DNA of 64,000 nt. Origin: Vanrija pseudolonga (taxonomy: Eukaryota; Basidiomycota; Tremellomycetes; Trichosporonales; Trichosporonaceae). Position 1 is the first letter of the stretch. Every line of letters starts with the position of its first letter. This document shows positions 1-11,725 of the stretch, in pieces. The stretch is from assembly GCF_020906515.1 (NCBI RefSeq), contig NC_085850.1:434001-498000 (forward strand), in the 5' to 3' direction. Below the pieces are notes generated by a model that did no database searches, was not told where the DNA came from, and saw only the letters and a list, made by a program, of their open reading frames with translations. Both the position numbers and the translations under genes were made by a program.

Positions 1-2525
1 GGGCTCCTGCCACTCGCCGTCGGAGTCGGGGTAGCCCTGGGGAGTTAGTGCTGGTACAAGGGGGGTGGAAGGGGACTCACGAAGGGGTGCGCGTCGCTCG
101 AGCCCCGCGAGCGCGCCGTGACGGTGCTGCTGGCCGTGCTGGAACCCGCGACGCTGCCTACCGCACTGCCGGCATAGCTGTTGGCGATGCTACCCGCAAC
201 GTTCGAGCGCACAGAGCCGGCGACACTTGGGGCAACACGGGAGCGGGTAGAACCGTTGCGGCTTCCAACCGAGGCCGCCACACTGCGTGCCACACTACCA
301 GCGACGCTGCCCGTGGCCGAGACAGAGGAGCTCGCGCGGCTACCACGAACCGTACTGGCGTCGGAGGTGGTGCTGGAGCCGGCGACACTGCCCCCGCCCT
401 GACCAAACTCCGAAGCACCAGTGTCGGTGAGTCGGTCGTCCTCGTCCCACGTCTCGCCGTACTGGTCCCAGTCGATCTCGTCGAGGTTCACCTCGCCCAG
501 TGCCTTCAGCTCACGGTGGAACGATGACGTGGAGGCACGCGAGGCTGAGGAGGTCGACGACGAAGCCACTGAGCTGGGGGCCCGGGAGGGGAGCTTGGAC
601 GACGAAGCATGGGCGTTGGGAGCGCGGTTGGACGACGACGGGTGGAAGATCTCGCGGTAGTCGGGCTCCTTGTTGGCAAGCGTGTTGCTCTGCGTGATCG
701 CCCACATCAACTCCGAGTCCGCGTCGGTGGGGGCGGGAGACGCGCCGCGGACGGTCGCTACGTCATCATCCTCCCTCCAGCCCGAGCCACTGCCGCGGCC
801 GCGGCTGCCCGATGCCGAGTTTCGGGAGCCCCGGGAGCCCTTTGACGACGAAGAGCTCGCCACCGAACGAGTGTCCTCCGGCTGGGCCCGGGTCCACGAC
901 GCGCCGCTACCTGTGCTGCGGGGGGCGCTGTGGGTCGAGGAGGGAGCCTGGCTGGTGCGAGAGCGGCGGCCGGACGACGACGGAGCGCTGGCCTCCGAGG
1001 GAGCGTTGCTGGGGGTATCTGGGATGACCCGGATGGAGGGGGGACGGCGCGCGGTCGAAGCTACTGATGCGGCTGAGCCGGCTACTGACGAGCGAGCCAC
1101 CGACGGGGCGCCACTGGGCTCGTAGCCGAGTGGGATGGGCCAGTTGCCGGGAGTGATAGGGCCCGCGTCGCGACTGTCGCTGCGGCCGTGCTGGGAGTGG
1201 CGGGCCGTCCTGGACGCCGAAGTGGAGCCCGCGGCAGACGCGGCATCGCTTCCGTGGTGGGAGGTGCGCGAGCGGTGCGAGGACTTCGAGCTGGCGACTG
1301 AGGGGGCGATACTGCTGCGCGGGGCGCTGCCGCCACGCGACTGGCGTGAGTGGCGCCACTCGACATCGTCGTCGCGGCTGGCGGTGCTGCTGCTGTACGC
1401 GCGGCGAGCAGCCGCAGAGTCGGGACCGTACGCCTCCTGCCAGCGCGCCACCTCCCGTGCACCCAAGCGGTCACGCGACGGACCCGCCGAACCACCCACA
1501 TGGAGGTCATTGAACTCGCGGGGCACCTTGAGCGCGTCCAGGTAGTCGGGGTCGTTGGGGTCCTCGACCGAGTACGCTGGGGCCGGGTTGTAGATGGTCG
1601 ACGAGGCGGATGAGTGCGTGGACGAGGTGGAAGAGCGGGTACGCGGGGCAGGGGGGACGGTGACAGAGGGAGTGGGGGAAGGGGGAGTGGGGGCAGCGGG
1701 AGCGGGGGCAGGAGGAGCGGGGGAAGGGGGGGCCGGGGCATGGTAGGAAGCCGTAGAACTCGCCGAGGAGCGCGTAGACGAGCGGACTGTGGACTCCGAG
1801 GGCGGAGCCCATGTGGGCGCTGTGAATGAGCGGACGGTGGATGTCGATGATGAAGACGAGCGAATAGTGGACGCCGAGGATGAAGACGATGGGGCGACTG
1901 AAGGGGACGACGGGACCACGGAACCGTGGTCAGACTGGTCCTCGTTCTCTGCCTCGGTCGCCTCCCCGCTGTTGCTCACGCTCGACGTGCCATTGCCGTT
2001 TCCGTCATTGCTGTTACTGGCCTCGATGGCCTCGGCCGAGGGAGGAGCGGGCTGAGGCATGGGACGGGCCCCTCCTCCCGCGACAAAGCCAAAGACGTAC
2101 GGTGCCAGGAGCTCGTAGACCCAGCGCGGGTGGCGCTGGGGGTAGGAGAACGGGGAGGGGTTCTGGGGGAAGTCGAGGTAGTCGAATAGCGAGCCGTGAC
2201 CGGGCTCGGCACCACGACTGAGCGGGTGAGGGGGAGGGACGTGCTGGTAGTAGTAGTACGGGTGGATGTACTGGGAGAGGAAGGCGGGGTCGTTGTGGCG
2301 GATGCAATTGACGCAGATGACTTCGATGCGCCTGGTGCGGTAGTTGGTCATGGAGACGACGAAAGTGCCACAGGCCGTGCACCTGAACATAGCCCTCTGA
2401 GGCTGGCCAGGGGGAGGCGCGCCACCAGAGGGGCGACCAGCGGGGGATCCACCGGCACCGTGGAAGGACATAGAGCCACCAGAGACAGGCATGCCAAACT
2501 GCGAGTGTGAGCGGGGGAATGACAT
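1..2525 (-). CDS. Ser-rich protein with Cys4 knuckle (3' end outside window)
   Basis: I do not recognise this gene. Exon 1 runs 2525-81 and a 44-nt intron (80-37, GTGAGT...CTAACTCCCCAG) leads in phase 0 into an exon that leaves the window at base 1. The protein begins MSFPRS. Residues 49-74 hold CxxC-x18-CxxC (Cys49, 52, 71, 74), which looks like a small zinc knuckle, followed by a Tyr-rich stretch. The remaining roughly 700 residues are low complexity: Ser/Ala/Pro/Arg-rich, with SxxSSAS blocks and near the end a degenerate repeat of the type SVAGS/SVARS. Such composition suggests an intrinsically disordered protein and perhaps RNA or DNA binding through the knuckle, but that is inference. 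The frame stays open upstream to 2810; I chose 2525 because the upstream segment looks like a spliced leader. Confidence is high that it is a gene and low on function. Confidence 0.7.
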
Positions 2526-4838
2526 TGGGTCTGGGGAGGGTGGGGAGGGGCCGGGGGCTAGAAACGAGAGGATAGAGTCAAAGTGGCGGAGGGGTGGGTG
2601 AGGTGGTGTGTGAGGCGAGTAGATCGTGTGGGAGCTTGGTGGGAGGGGTGGGGGTGTGCCCGAACCAAGGTAATCACGGTATTGAGGTGTGTGACATGAG
2701 AGCGTGGTGTCCACACAGCTCACAGTGCCCTCGGCAAGGGTGGGGTAATGCGTGGTAAGAGTGTAGAGGAGAGAGTGGAACAGGTGACCGATAAGAGCGA
2801 GACTCACCATGTTGGTTGGTTGTATAGATAGTTGTCAATCAACGAGGTGTGACGCGCGTAGTGAAGTGAGGGGAGGATAGTTGTCAAGCGACGAGGTGTG
2901 AAGAGTAGTTGTGAAGAGTAGTGAAGTGAAGAGAGACGAGTAGTTGTGAGGAGTAGTTAAGTGAAGAGAGGGTGTTTGTCAAGTGACAAGGTGTGAAGGG
3001 TAGTGAGTGAAGAGAGGTATGAGGTGAAGAAGAGACATTGCGCGCAGGTAGAGCTTATGTAGTGGTCGACGGTGCGAGTGGGCGTGGCGTGTCGCTGGTG
3101 GGCCAGGCAGACGAGTGATCAAGTCGTTCAACATCACCATCAGCGGCACCACCACCACCACCACCAAACACCACCACTGGCAACAACAACGCCCTCGTGG
3201 CGAGAAGCACTGCTTGCATAAACTCGCCCCGGCGCGCATGCGGCCCTGAGGAGCAAACGTCTGTGCCAACAACGCTCACAGCGACAGGGGTGCGTGAGGT
3301 GACCACAACGCAAGCCGAGGCGAGGTCGTGCCCTTCCTTGCCGAACAAAGCGTGTGTGCTGGTTGGCACGCTGCAGTGGCGAGGCGAACAGAGATAAGTG
3401 CTAACATCAGTGCGAGAGGGTGTGCAGGCTTAGGGATGGCCAGTGCGAGGACAAGCGACAGGTAACGGCGAGGTGTGTGTCGGCGTTGTTGGGGCGGGTG
3501 CCACCAACTAGCAACCAGCCGTTACTCCACCATTGTGCATGTTTGGTTTGCTGTAAGCGCGCCAAAGTGTGTAGTTAGCGGTGGTGGTCAATAAAATCAC
3601 TTTTATACATGCGTAGAATGGATGATGGGCGAGTGGGGTGATGTTGCGGGCTGTCCATCACCCGCCAGAAGCACAATTGGTTTAGGCGTGTGGAGCGAGC
3701 TGCACAAGGCCCCGCGTGCCGCCGGAGCGTGACGATGACGCCCGGGCGAACTCGGCATCAGAGGGGGACGACAAGGAGCATGGGGAATCAGGGGGAGACG
3801 GCAGGGAGTCTGCTGCGAGACGTCTGCAGTGGCCTTGTGTGTCGCGTGTTTGTGTGTCGCCGTTCGCCTCGACCGCCAGATCTGGACCGCACGCACAAAC
3901 GGCGCCGGCCCGCGCGACGATCAGATAAGCCGCGAGGCGACGCCCTCCCAATGGGGAAGGCTACCGCGCAAGGGGGGGCACAATGACGACTGCCAAGCCC
4001 CCTCGCGGCGCGTACTGTGCGTGCTGACCCCAGCGAGCACTTCCGAAACTAAAATATGTACAAACGGATAAGGGTGCCTGCGAGGTGCACACACACGCGG
4101 CGAGCGACGAGGGAAGGCAAGGACGGTGCAATGCGAGCCAGGCAGAGCACCGCCAGGCCGGGCCTGGCCACTCGGCACCCGCTCCTATCACGTCCCACTG
4201 GATCCTAAACACAGTCCATCCACCCATCCACAGGGCAGATGATAGTCTGTGCGCAGCGCGTGTACGCGGCTCACAATGAGGCAGTGCCGACCACCACTCG
4301 ACGGGGGGGGGGATTTGTACTGCCTAAAATATGCCGAAAGCGCTACAATGCAGCTACATTCATCAAACCTTGATAAAACTGTCGTGCGCACTCAACTGCC
4401 CCACTGCCGATTTTGTACGTCCGTCAGAGCAGGGAGTGGCGAGGAACAAGCCGAAATGCGAGTGTGGCACCATCACCCCACCACCCCACCCACCGAGCGA
4501 CCGACCACTCGCACCGCCGCCGACTCGCTGCTTCCAACACACGTCAGGACAATCGCTGTGTGCTCGCCATCTTGCACACGCGCTTTGTCCCCCCCATTCC
4601 CACAGTCGTCATCCGTCTCCGCCGTGACGGTCGCCGCTTGCCCGTTTGTCGCCGGTGTCGAGTCAACCTCGCCCCAGAGCTTGGGGTATTTCATGTGTCC
4701 TCCTTCTCCGTTCTCTCTCGTCTCTCTCCTCTCTCACACACTACTCCTCTCATCATTCCCTCCACGTTGACAGACTTCCACTGTCAAACTACCACACTCA
4801 CACACATTACACACTACACACCGCACACCTTACCCACC
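2526..4838. other. Divergent intergenic region, about 2.3 kb, with degenerate repeats
   Basis: This lies between the divergent starts at 2525 (-) and 4839 (+). No conserved protein was seen in either strand. It holds a possible 5'-leader intron of the left gene (a donor GTGAGT reading down from 2807), a run of degenerate repeats at 2828-3025, a CAC trinucleotide run near 3144-3170, and a C/T-rich stretch just before 4839, typical of a fungal 5' leader. Confidence 0.5.
2828..3025. repeat. Degenerate purine-rich repeats (GTTGTCAA...ACGAGGTGTGA)
   Basis: Three diverged copies of a roughly 23-base unit, GTTGTCAA followed by ACGAGGTGTGA, begin near 2831, 2880 and 2974. Between them are repeated GTGAAGAGTAGT and GTGAAGTGAAGAGAG words. 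Read on the minus strand this is a pyrimidine-rich tract upstream of the Cys4/Ser-rich gene, so it may be promoter or leader sequence. Confidence 0.55.
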
Positions 4839-7794
4839 ATGTCGGCTCTCGTGAGTCCCGCCGGCGCGTCCAACCCCTCACACCAGGCTCGCCTCCTCAA
4901 GCGCGTCAAGAAGGTCTTCTCCCCCAAGAAGGCCCAGAACCAGCAGGCCGAGACCACCTCCTACACCCAGGAGCCTCAGCCCCTCCCCACCCCTACCGCC
5001 GCCACCCCAACCCATGAGCACACCCAGGACGGGGAGGAAGGCTGCGCCGTCTGCGAAGAGTGAGTCCCTCTCCCATGGCACCACTAACCCCAGCTTCGGA
5101 CTCACGGGGTGCCGTAACCCCTTCGTCCCCCTCCCGTCATCCGTGACGGCCTCCTCGTCGGCAGCTACACTCGTCGCTGCCCCCGCTCCTGTGTACGTCC
5201 TGGCCCGCCCACAAACACTGACAGCCGCAGCCCCACTGCCCCTACCCCTGCCCCGTCTACCTCCTCTGCCTCCTCTCGCCCTCGCCCCGTCTCGGGCCCC
5301 GTCCCTACCCATAACGACTACTTCGGTGGCATGGGCTACGGCGAGTTCTTGAGGCAGGCCTGCCTGGACGACCTCGCGGCCAAGGCCACGGGGCAGACGA
5401 AGACGGTGAACATGCTCACCCGCCTCCAGCAGTGAGTACCTGGCACCTGGAACAACCACTGACCCCAGCGACAGCGCCGACGAATCCACCTCCGACCCCG
5501 ACTCGAGCAGCGAGACCCTCGCCAACTGGGTCGCGGCCGCCACCCAGCTCGACGAGGGACCACACGCCGACTCGCGCTCGTGGAACCGCCAGGCGGTCTA
5601 CGTTCCCCGCCAGACCCGTGGCCTCCCACAGGCCCAGGGGGCTGAGGCGGGCCCGGTCGAGGTGCTCGCGGACGAGAATGACGAGACGGCTCCTGTCGAG
5701 CAGCAGCCCGCGCGGGTTGACACACCCGCCAGCTCAGACGGGTAAGTCTGCTAGCACTTCGTTTTCCACGTTGCCCAGCTGACGCCCAGGTCGATCCACG
5801 GTACCGGAGCCAGCGCGCCGCAGATGGCGCGCCACAACCCCAAGTGAGTCCGCAGCGCTCCCTCTCCTTCCAGCAGCACCCACTCACTCCCCCAGCGTTT
5901 TCGGCTTTGACGTCCCTCAGCGCGCGCGTGCCACCAAGTAAGCGACCCCTCCCTCTCCTCCCACTGACCCCCAGCCGCTGGGGATTCCACGCCGGCAGCC
6001 CTGCCATGACCGCGCCTCCCTCTCTCTACGGGTAAGCCATCCCCCTGTCCCCGTTAGGCCCTCACCCTGTCCCCGTTAACACCCCAGGGGACCCAGCGAA
6101 TCCCAGTCTCCGATCCCCAACACGGCGACCGGAGAGAGGGAGACCGGAAGCTCCCTGGACATCTCGAGCCTCTCCCGCGCACTGGAGAGCATTCGCGACC
6201 TCAACGGTCTACACGAGGACCCCTCACCCTCCACCATTCGCCAGATCGGGTTCCCGACCCGGCGCGACCATGAGGACGAGGACGACTCTGCGACGGGTCC
6301 CGCGGTGCTCGCTGACGACGGGTCCGAGGCCAACACGGATGTCAGCTCACCACTGCTCGAGAGCGGTCCCAGGGGGTGAGTCTCCAGTCGTCGAATGGCA
6401 CTGACTCCAGTCGTCCGGTCTGGAACAACCCCGCGAGCCGGATCACAGACTACGCGGGCTCGGAGGGTGAGGACGAGACAGAGGGGTTCCAGGGAACCGG
6501 GTTTGTGGCCCCGTTCGCACGGTGAGCAGCTTCATTGGCAGATGATGTTAAGCTGACATCCACAGCGCCCCAGCGCACCGCGACACGTTTGGCGCGCCGT
6601 CGCCGGCCTCGTCGTACCCCACCTACAACGAGGCGTAAGTCCCCCTCTCTAGCTCCGCTTACACCACAGTGGCCGCGACACCCCCAAGAGCGAGCATTTC
6701 GACCCAGTCGCGTACGAGTGGGTGCCTTCGACAGGACCGCGATGCTAACACCCACCAGGCAGGCAGACGAGTTGGACGACGAAGGTTTCCCCGCGTACGA
6801 CGCGTCCCAGTACGAGTGAGTGTGGCAGCTTTGCTTCGGGAGAGTCTTTTCAGCTGACACGCTCCAGGCCGACTCCTCACCGTGACTTTGAGTATGTTCT
6901 CGTCCCGCCACCTCCAGTCGTCGCTAACGCTTGCAGGAACCAGACACCCGTCGCCGGCTCGTCCACCCAGCGCGGTACGGCTCAGTAGTGAGTCCGCTTG
7001 GCACCGTCTTCCACGCATTAGCTGACCCACCAGCGCCGAGACCGAGCGCCTCAGCCTCAACACGAGCCAGCGCTCCCAGACCTCCCAACAGTCCAAGAGC
7101 GACGCCAAGGTCAAGGCCCCCGAAGGCAAGGGCAAGAGAAAGCAGAGCACGCCGGCGAACAAGGACAAGGACCTTCCCCCATCCCCTGTGGAGCCAACTC
7201 CCACCCCCACCGCCCAGCCTGCTCCAGCCCCCCAGACCGCCAACACCTCCGGCAAGCCGCCCAAGACTCCAGTCCATCACCCTCCCCAGCGCCCCGGCCA
7301 GTCGGACGCTGATTACTACAAAGAGTACATCCTCCGCGAGAACGGCCGCGGAGCCTTCTACCGCCAGGTTTCGGGCCTGCACACCGACCCAGCGCACCAG
7401 CTGCACAACGAGGGGCTGAGCACGATGATGCCGATCCTGGAGCACGTGATGCGCCCGCGCGCGCGACGCGCCCTCTCGCCCGAGCCAGGACTTCCAAGCG
7501 TACCCGGCGCGCCCGCCGCCCCACGTCCGCCTCCCAGTTCAGCACCAGCGGCCGCAGCAGCTCGGCACGCAGGGCTTCCCACCCAGCCTCGCTCGCCCCC
7601 GCCGATTGCAGCCGCACCAGCGTCAGACCTCACAGGCTGAGGTCCCCTACCAGGTCGTCCTGGCGCAGGCGCAAGCTGCTCAACAGGCCGCGCGGGAGCA
7701 GGAGGAGGCGGAGCAGCAGGGTGGTGAGCAGGGCGCGATGGGGGGCCGGGGCCGAAGGAACTGGAAGCAGGTTCAGAAGCAGCCCCCAACTTAG
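4839..7794 (+). CDS. Mini-exon gene, function unknown (16 exons)
   Basis: I do not recognise the family. Proposed exons: 4839-5059, 5094-5192, 5225-5431, 5469-5741, 5790-5843, 5896-5937, 5975-6031, 6088-6375, 6411-6521, 6566-6634, 6670-6717, 6759-6815, 6868-6891, 6937-6987, 7034-7445, 7489-7794, giving 772 residues. Introns have GTGAGT/GTAAGT-type donors and most have CTAAC or CTGAC before the acceptor. The first fourteen introns all fall in phase 2. The start ATG sits in a CACCATG context after a pyrimidine-rich leader. The N-terminus is basic (RLLKRVKKVFSPKK) and is followed by a short Cys segment; the middle is Pro/Ser/Asp-rich; the last exons are Pro/Gln-rich. The most ordered-looking part is DADYYKEYILRENGRGAFYR in exon 15. 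No signal peptide or membrane segment was seen. The last intron (7446-7488) lacks a clear branch site and could instead be a frameshift. Confidence 0.72.
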
Positions 7795-8956
7795 AGGGAG
7801 AGGAGGGTTGGGTCAAGAGGCGAGGGAAGGGTTTGGGGCAATGGCGAGACGAGGTAGAGTGGTAGACGTAGATTGGTTGTGGCGACTGGGTTGAGCATCT
7901 TGTGCTTGCTCCTCGGACATTCCGTACTGTGATAGCTGGCTATGACTTGTAATGAATCGTAATAACCCCTTCTGCAGTATTTAGACGAGTAACTTCCTAG
8001 CCATGCGACGGCAGCTGGAGTAGGCAGCCGACGACAACGGCTGCAAAGCCCGGCGCCCACCTCGACCCGCCTGACTTCTTTCAAACCCCTTCATAACCCA
8101 CCCATTCCCCAAGTCTCTCTCATATTCCCAGTACCGCCGTCTAGCACAGCCGTTCAGGCCTCTTCTGCGGTGCCACTTTCTCACTCGGGGTGCAACTCAT
8201 CGCCACTCTCGTCGACGTACGCGAGCTGTGTCCTGTCGCTGGGTCGGGCGCCCCACGTGGTTCCCTTGTCGCAGGCAGCAGCTTCTAGATCCATGGGACC
8301 CGACGAACAGGTCTGGAGCGGCTTGCAGAGCTTGTATGCGTCGTACTGCTCTCGGTACTGCCGCCACGACCGCATCGGCAGTCTGTGCGGCCACAGTCCG
8401 TGAGCCAGCCAGCGCCACAGTCATGTTGATGCGTCGACCGTGGGAAAGCTGTCTATCCTGCATGGTGGCGTCGTTCACACCGCCCCCCTTCTTTGGTTTC
8501 CTGACGGCGCCTCGCCGCGCGCCTTGCCGCCGCTCTCCGCCTTGCCTTGACTCTGCCCGCGACAACGCTTGGCAAAGGGCACTATCACGTCAACAAATCC
8601 TTGCGACTCCGCAGCATCGACGACGACGACAACGACAACGACGACAGCGGCGGCGACGAACGACCCTGGGCTTTTCTTTTGCGGCGCAACATTCGACGTC
8701 GAGTGGCCAAAACTCCCAGCCAGGCATTGTTGATCTCCCCGCATCTCTCTGACATCTTCTCCTTCTCCTTCCCTCCACACGACCACCCACACAAATCACA
8801 ATCGCACCACCCCTCTTGTTCGTGCCTGTCGCAACAACCGCCGCCGCCGCCGCCGCCGCTGCAACGACACAAACGAGCATCGTCACAATCTAAACTCGCT
8901 TTCATCATCGTCCTTCCACCCTTCCTCCTCTTCATCCTTCTCTTACAACCCTCGCC
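7795..8956. other. Intergenic, PIL1 promoter and long leader
   Basis: This holds the 3' end of the mini-exon gene and the promoter of the eisosome gene. Trinucleotide runs lie near 8618-8660 (GAC/AAC type) and 8838-8862 (CCG type). The last 200 bases are pyrimidine-rich. No further gene was seen. Confidence 0.5.
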
Positions 8957-11617
8957 ATGACGCTGCGCGGCGCGTCGGGCAAGTTCTCGCTGCCCAGCTT
9001 TGGGCGCAAGAGTAACGCAAACGACACCTCGCCGTCCCAGTCCGGCATCCCGTCCAACTCGACTCCCCAGTACGCGCCCAACCCCGACAGCACATCCAAG
9101 CTCGGGCACGGGCGCGACTCGGACTCGATCATCGCCCCGCAGCACGACTACTCTGGCGTGCACCTCGGCGGCGGCAACGCCAACGGCTCGAACGGCTCGA
9201 GCCTCGACGGCTTTGGCAAAAAGATTGGCAAGAGCATCGCGCACACCAGCTTCCTCCCCTCCCTCGGTAACCAGGACCTCAGAGCGCTGCAGGAGTGAGT
9301 GGGCCGTAGGCGGTGCAGCCAGCGCCCCTGCACACACGCTGACGCACACAGTGTCATCACATCGGAGAAGAATGTGCTGCAGGGCGCCGAGCGCTTCGCC
9401 GGCGAAGTTCAGGCCGCCGCGAGCAAGCTGCCCATCTACGGCGAGCAGGAGGGCGCCGACCTCAAGGACATCCTGGGCCACTCGTCGACGCTGCTCAACC
9501 AGCTGAGCGCTGCGCTGCGCGTGTTCGCAGGCCACGAGAACAACATGCGCCAGTGCTACAAGCGGATCCGTGAGCGCGAGGAGGCGCTCGACGAGCTCCG
9601 CCGCCGCCGGCGCGCGACGGCCACCAAGGCCGAGGGGGCAGAGAGAAAGCTTGCAAAGATGGGCCCAGAGAACAAGCAGCTCATCTCGCAGACTGAGCTG
9701 CTGGAGAACCTCCGCGGCCAAATGCGCCAGATGGACTCGGATATCGTCAACGAGGAGAGCAAGCTCGGCGACTTTAAGCGACAGTGAGTGATGGATGGGC
9801 CGGCAGGCGTGTGCTGACTTGCAGGTCGACCAAGGAGGCGCTCTCATACAAGTTTGGAGGCCTCGAGGAGCTCGGCGAGAAGATGTGCATCATTGGCGAG
9901 CTCGGCAAGTTACTCCTCGAGGAGATTCCTCTCGAGGAGACGCCGCCTGGCTACGGCAGAGCTCCGTACACTGCCTACGAGAAGACGCACAACACGGTCA
10001 CCGAGGCAATCAAATGCGTAGGTTACTTGATCATGGCTGAGGCTAACGACGCAGCTCGGTACCGTCCAGTTCCATGCCGGCTCGGCCGCTCCCAAGCCCC
10101 CAGGCCTGCCAACCCCAGGGCTCGACGCGCGCACGCCGCCCAAGGGCCACAGTGTGGCCGATCACGAAGAGTATGCCGACTACCCGGCCGACACGCCTGC
10201 GTCGCCTGAGAAGCCGCCCCAGCTTCCGCAGCTGGACGGCTTATCGCTCGACGGACACAGCACCGACCGGTACTCTGAGTTTGGTGCCAGCGCGCCGTCG
10301 GCCACGAGCACAGTCGTCTGGACTGGGCCGACTGCCGACGACCTCTACGCTCACGACTACGAGTACCAGCAGCAGCGTGAGATCGACGAGGCTGCCAAAC
10401 GCGACGCCGCGGGTCTTGGTGTCGCTGGCGCGGCGGCTGCCGGGTTGGGCGCAGCCGCGGCTATCGGCCACCAGCGCTCTGAGAGCGGAAGCGCGACAGT
10501 TCGCGAGGAGGGTTCGTCGTGGCAGCCGCTCAAGGTGCGCCGCGACCATGCCGCGACGCCCGATGGCTCCAGCCTCGCTTCCTCCCCACCGCCCGCGCAG
10601 CAGGGCTACACCCTTCGCGACGGGCCAGGCTACACCCTGCCTGCGGCCTATGACCTTCCCGATGCGCCAGCCGCGCCGACCCACCAGCAGCAGCCCTCGG
10701 TCAGCGACTCGCTCCACGCGCCCAGCGAGATTGAGCGGCCCGGCAGCACCAACTCGGGATACTACACGCCCCCTCCTCCACCAGAGAGCCGCTCGGCGTC
10801 CATCGACGCCGGCTACCCCCAGGGACGGACCACGCCCAAGGCGTACGCGCCGACGCCGCTCAACACGGACGTGCCCCGTGAGCCCGAGGAGGTGACCCCC
10901 GTCGTTGCCATCCCACCTGGCACTGCGCCGCCCCCGTACATCCCTCCCGCGTCACCACCCAGCGGCCTTGCGTACGACGATGAGTCACCCCAGATTCCGC
11001 ACATCGCGCGTGTGACTACCCCGCCTCGCGATGAAGCCCCAACCGTTGTGTCGATCGGTGCCGAACCAGGACACTACATCCCCCCGATCCAGGTCTCGGG
11101 CGGGTCTAGAGAGTCATACTACTTACCTCGCTTCCCGTCCGACCGCGACTCGCTCGCCAACACAAGCCGCGACAGTATCGGCCAGCACTCGATCGCACAC
11201 GACAGCATTGCGGCGCGCAGCTCGATCGCCAACTCGTTTGCCGACATCTCAATCCCCGACATGACAGTCAGCAACGTCGAGACGATCCCTGGCCCGACGT
11301 CCCCGCGCGACTTTAGATTCTCGCCCCCACCTAGCACTGCTGGCGGCGGCGTCATGTCGGCCGCTGCCTTCCGCAGAGGCGTTCGCCAGACCTCCGAGGA
11401 CCCCGACGCGGCGCCCACACACCAGGTTCGCCGTCTGCCCCAGCTGCCCGTCGGCGTGCCCCCGCCCCGCCAGTCGACGCCGTCGGTTCCTAGCTCGCCG
11501 CGCGAGAGCGCCGACTACTATGCCGACCACCGCCAGTCATACCCATACGAGACTGAGGGCAGCGCCAACGGCAATGGCAACGGCCAGATCCACGCCCAGC
11601 ACGGCAACCGCCTTTAA
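8957..11617 (+). CDS. PIL1: Eisosome core component, Pil1/Lsp1 family
   Basis: Exons 8957-9294, 9352-9783, 9825-10017 and 10055-11617 give 841 residues. Pil1/Lsp1 proteins are BAR-domain proteins that coat the furrow-shaped eisosome domains of the plasma membrane and act in sphingolipid/TORC2 signalling and nutrient transporter protection. The BAR region is clear at about residues 75-310: ALQDVITSEKNVL, a long Arg/Glu-rich coiled helix (IREREEALDELRRRRRATA), and the terminal helix ending TAYEKTHNTVTEAIK. After it comes a roughly 500-residue Pro/Ser/Tyr/Asp-rich disordered tail, much longer than the short acidic tail of yeast Pil1. The first 70 residues are Ser/Gly-rich and basic, as in other Pil1 proteins that bind lipid. 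The family assignment is firm; whether this is the Pil1 or Lsp1 orthologue cannot be told. Confidence 0.9.
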
Positions 11618-11725
11618 TATCATTGTCCATACAGCCGCTTAATACGAGAGACCGAGACGTAGCTCAATGATGCTGATGCCCGTGATGCCACTATACCCCC
11701 GCCAGAGTGTGTGATGATACAACAT

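Noticed and set aside
8585-9847. 420-codon open frame on the minus strand across the start of PIL1
   Set aside because: It is antisense to clear Pil1 exons and its composition mirrors the coding strand's codon bias. No domain was seen.
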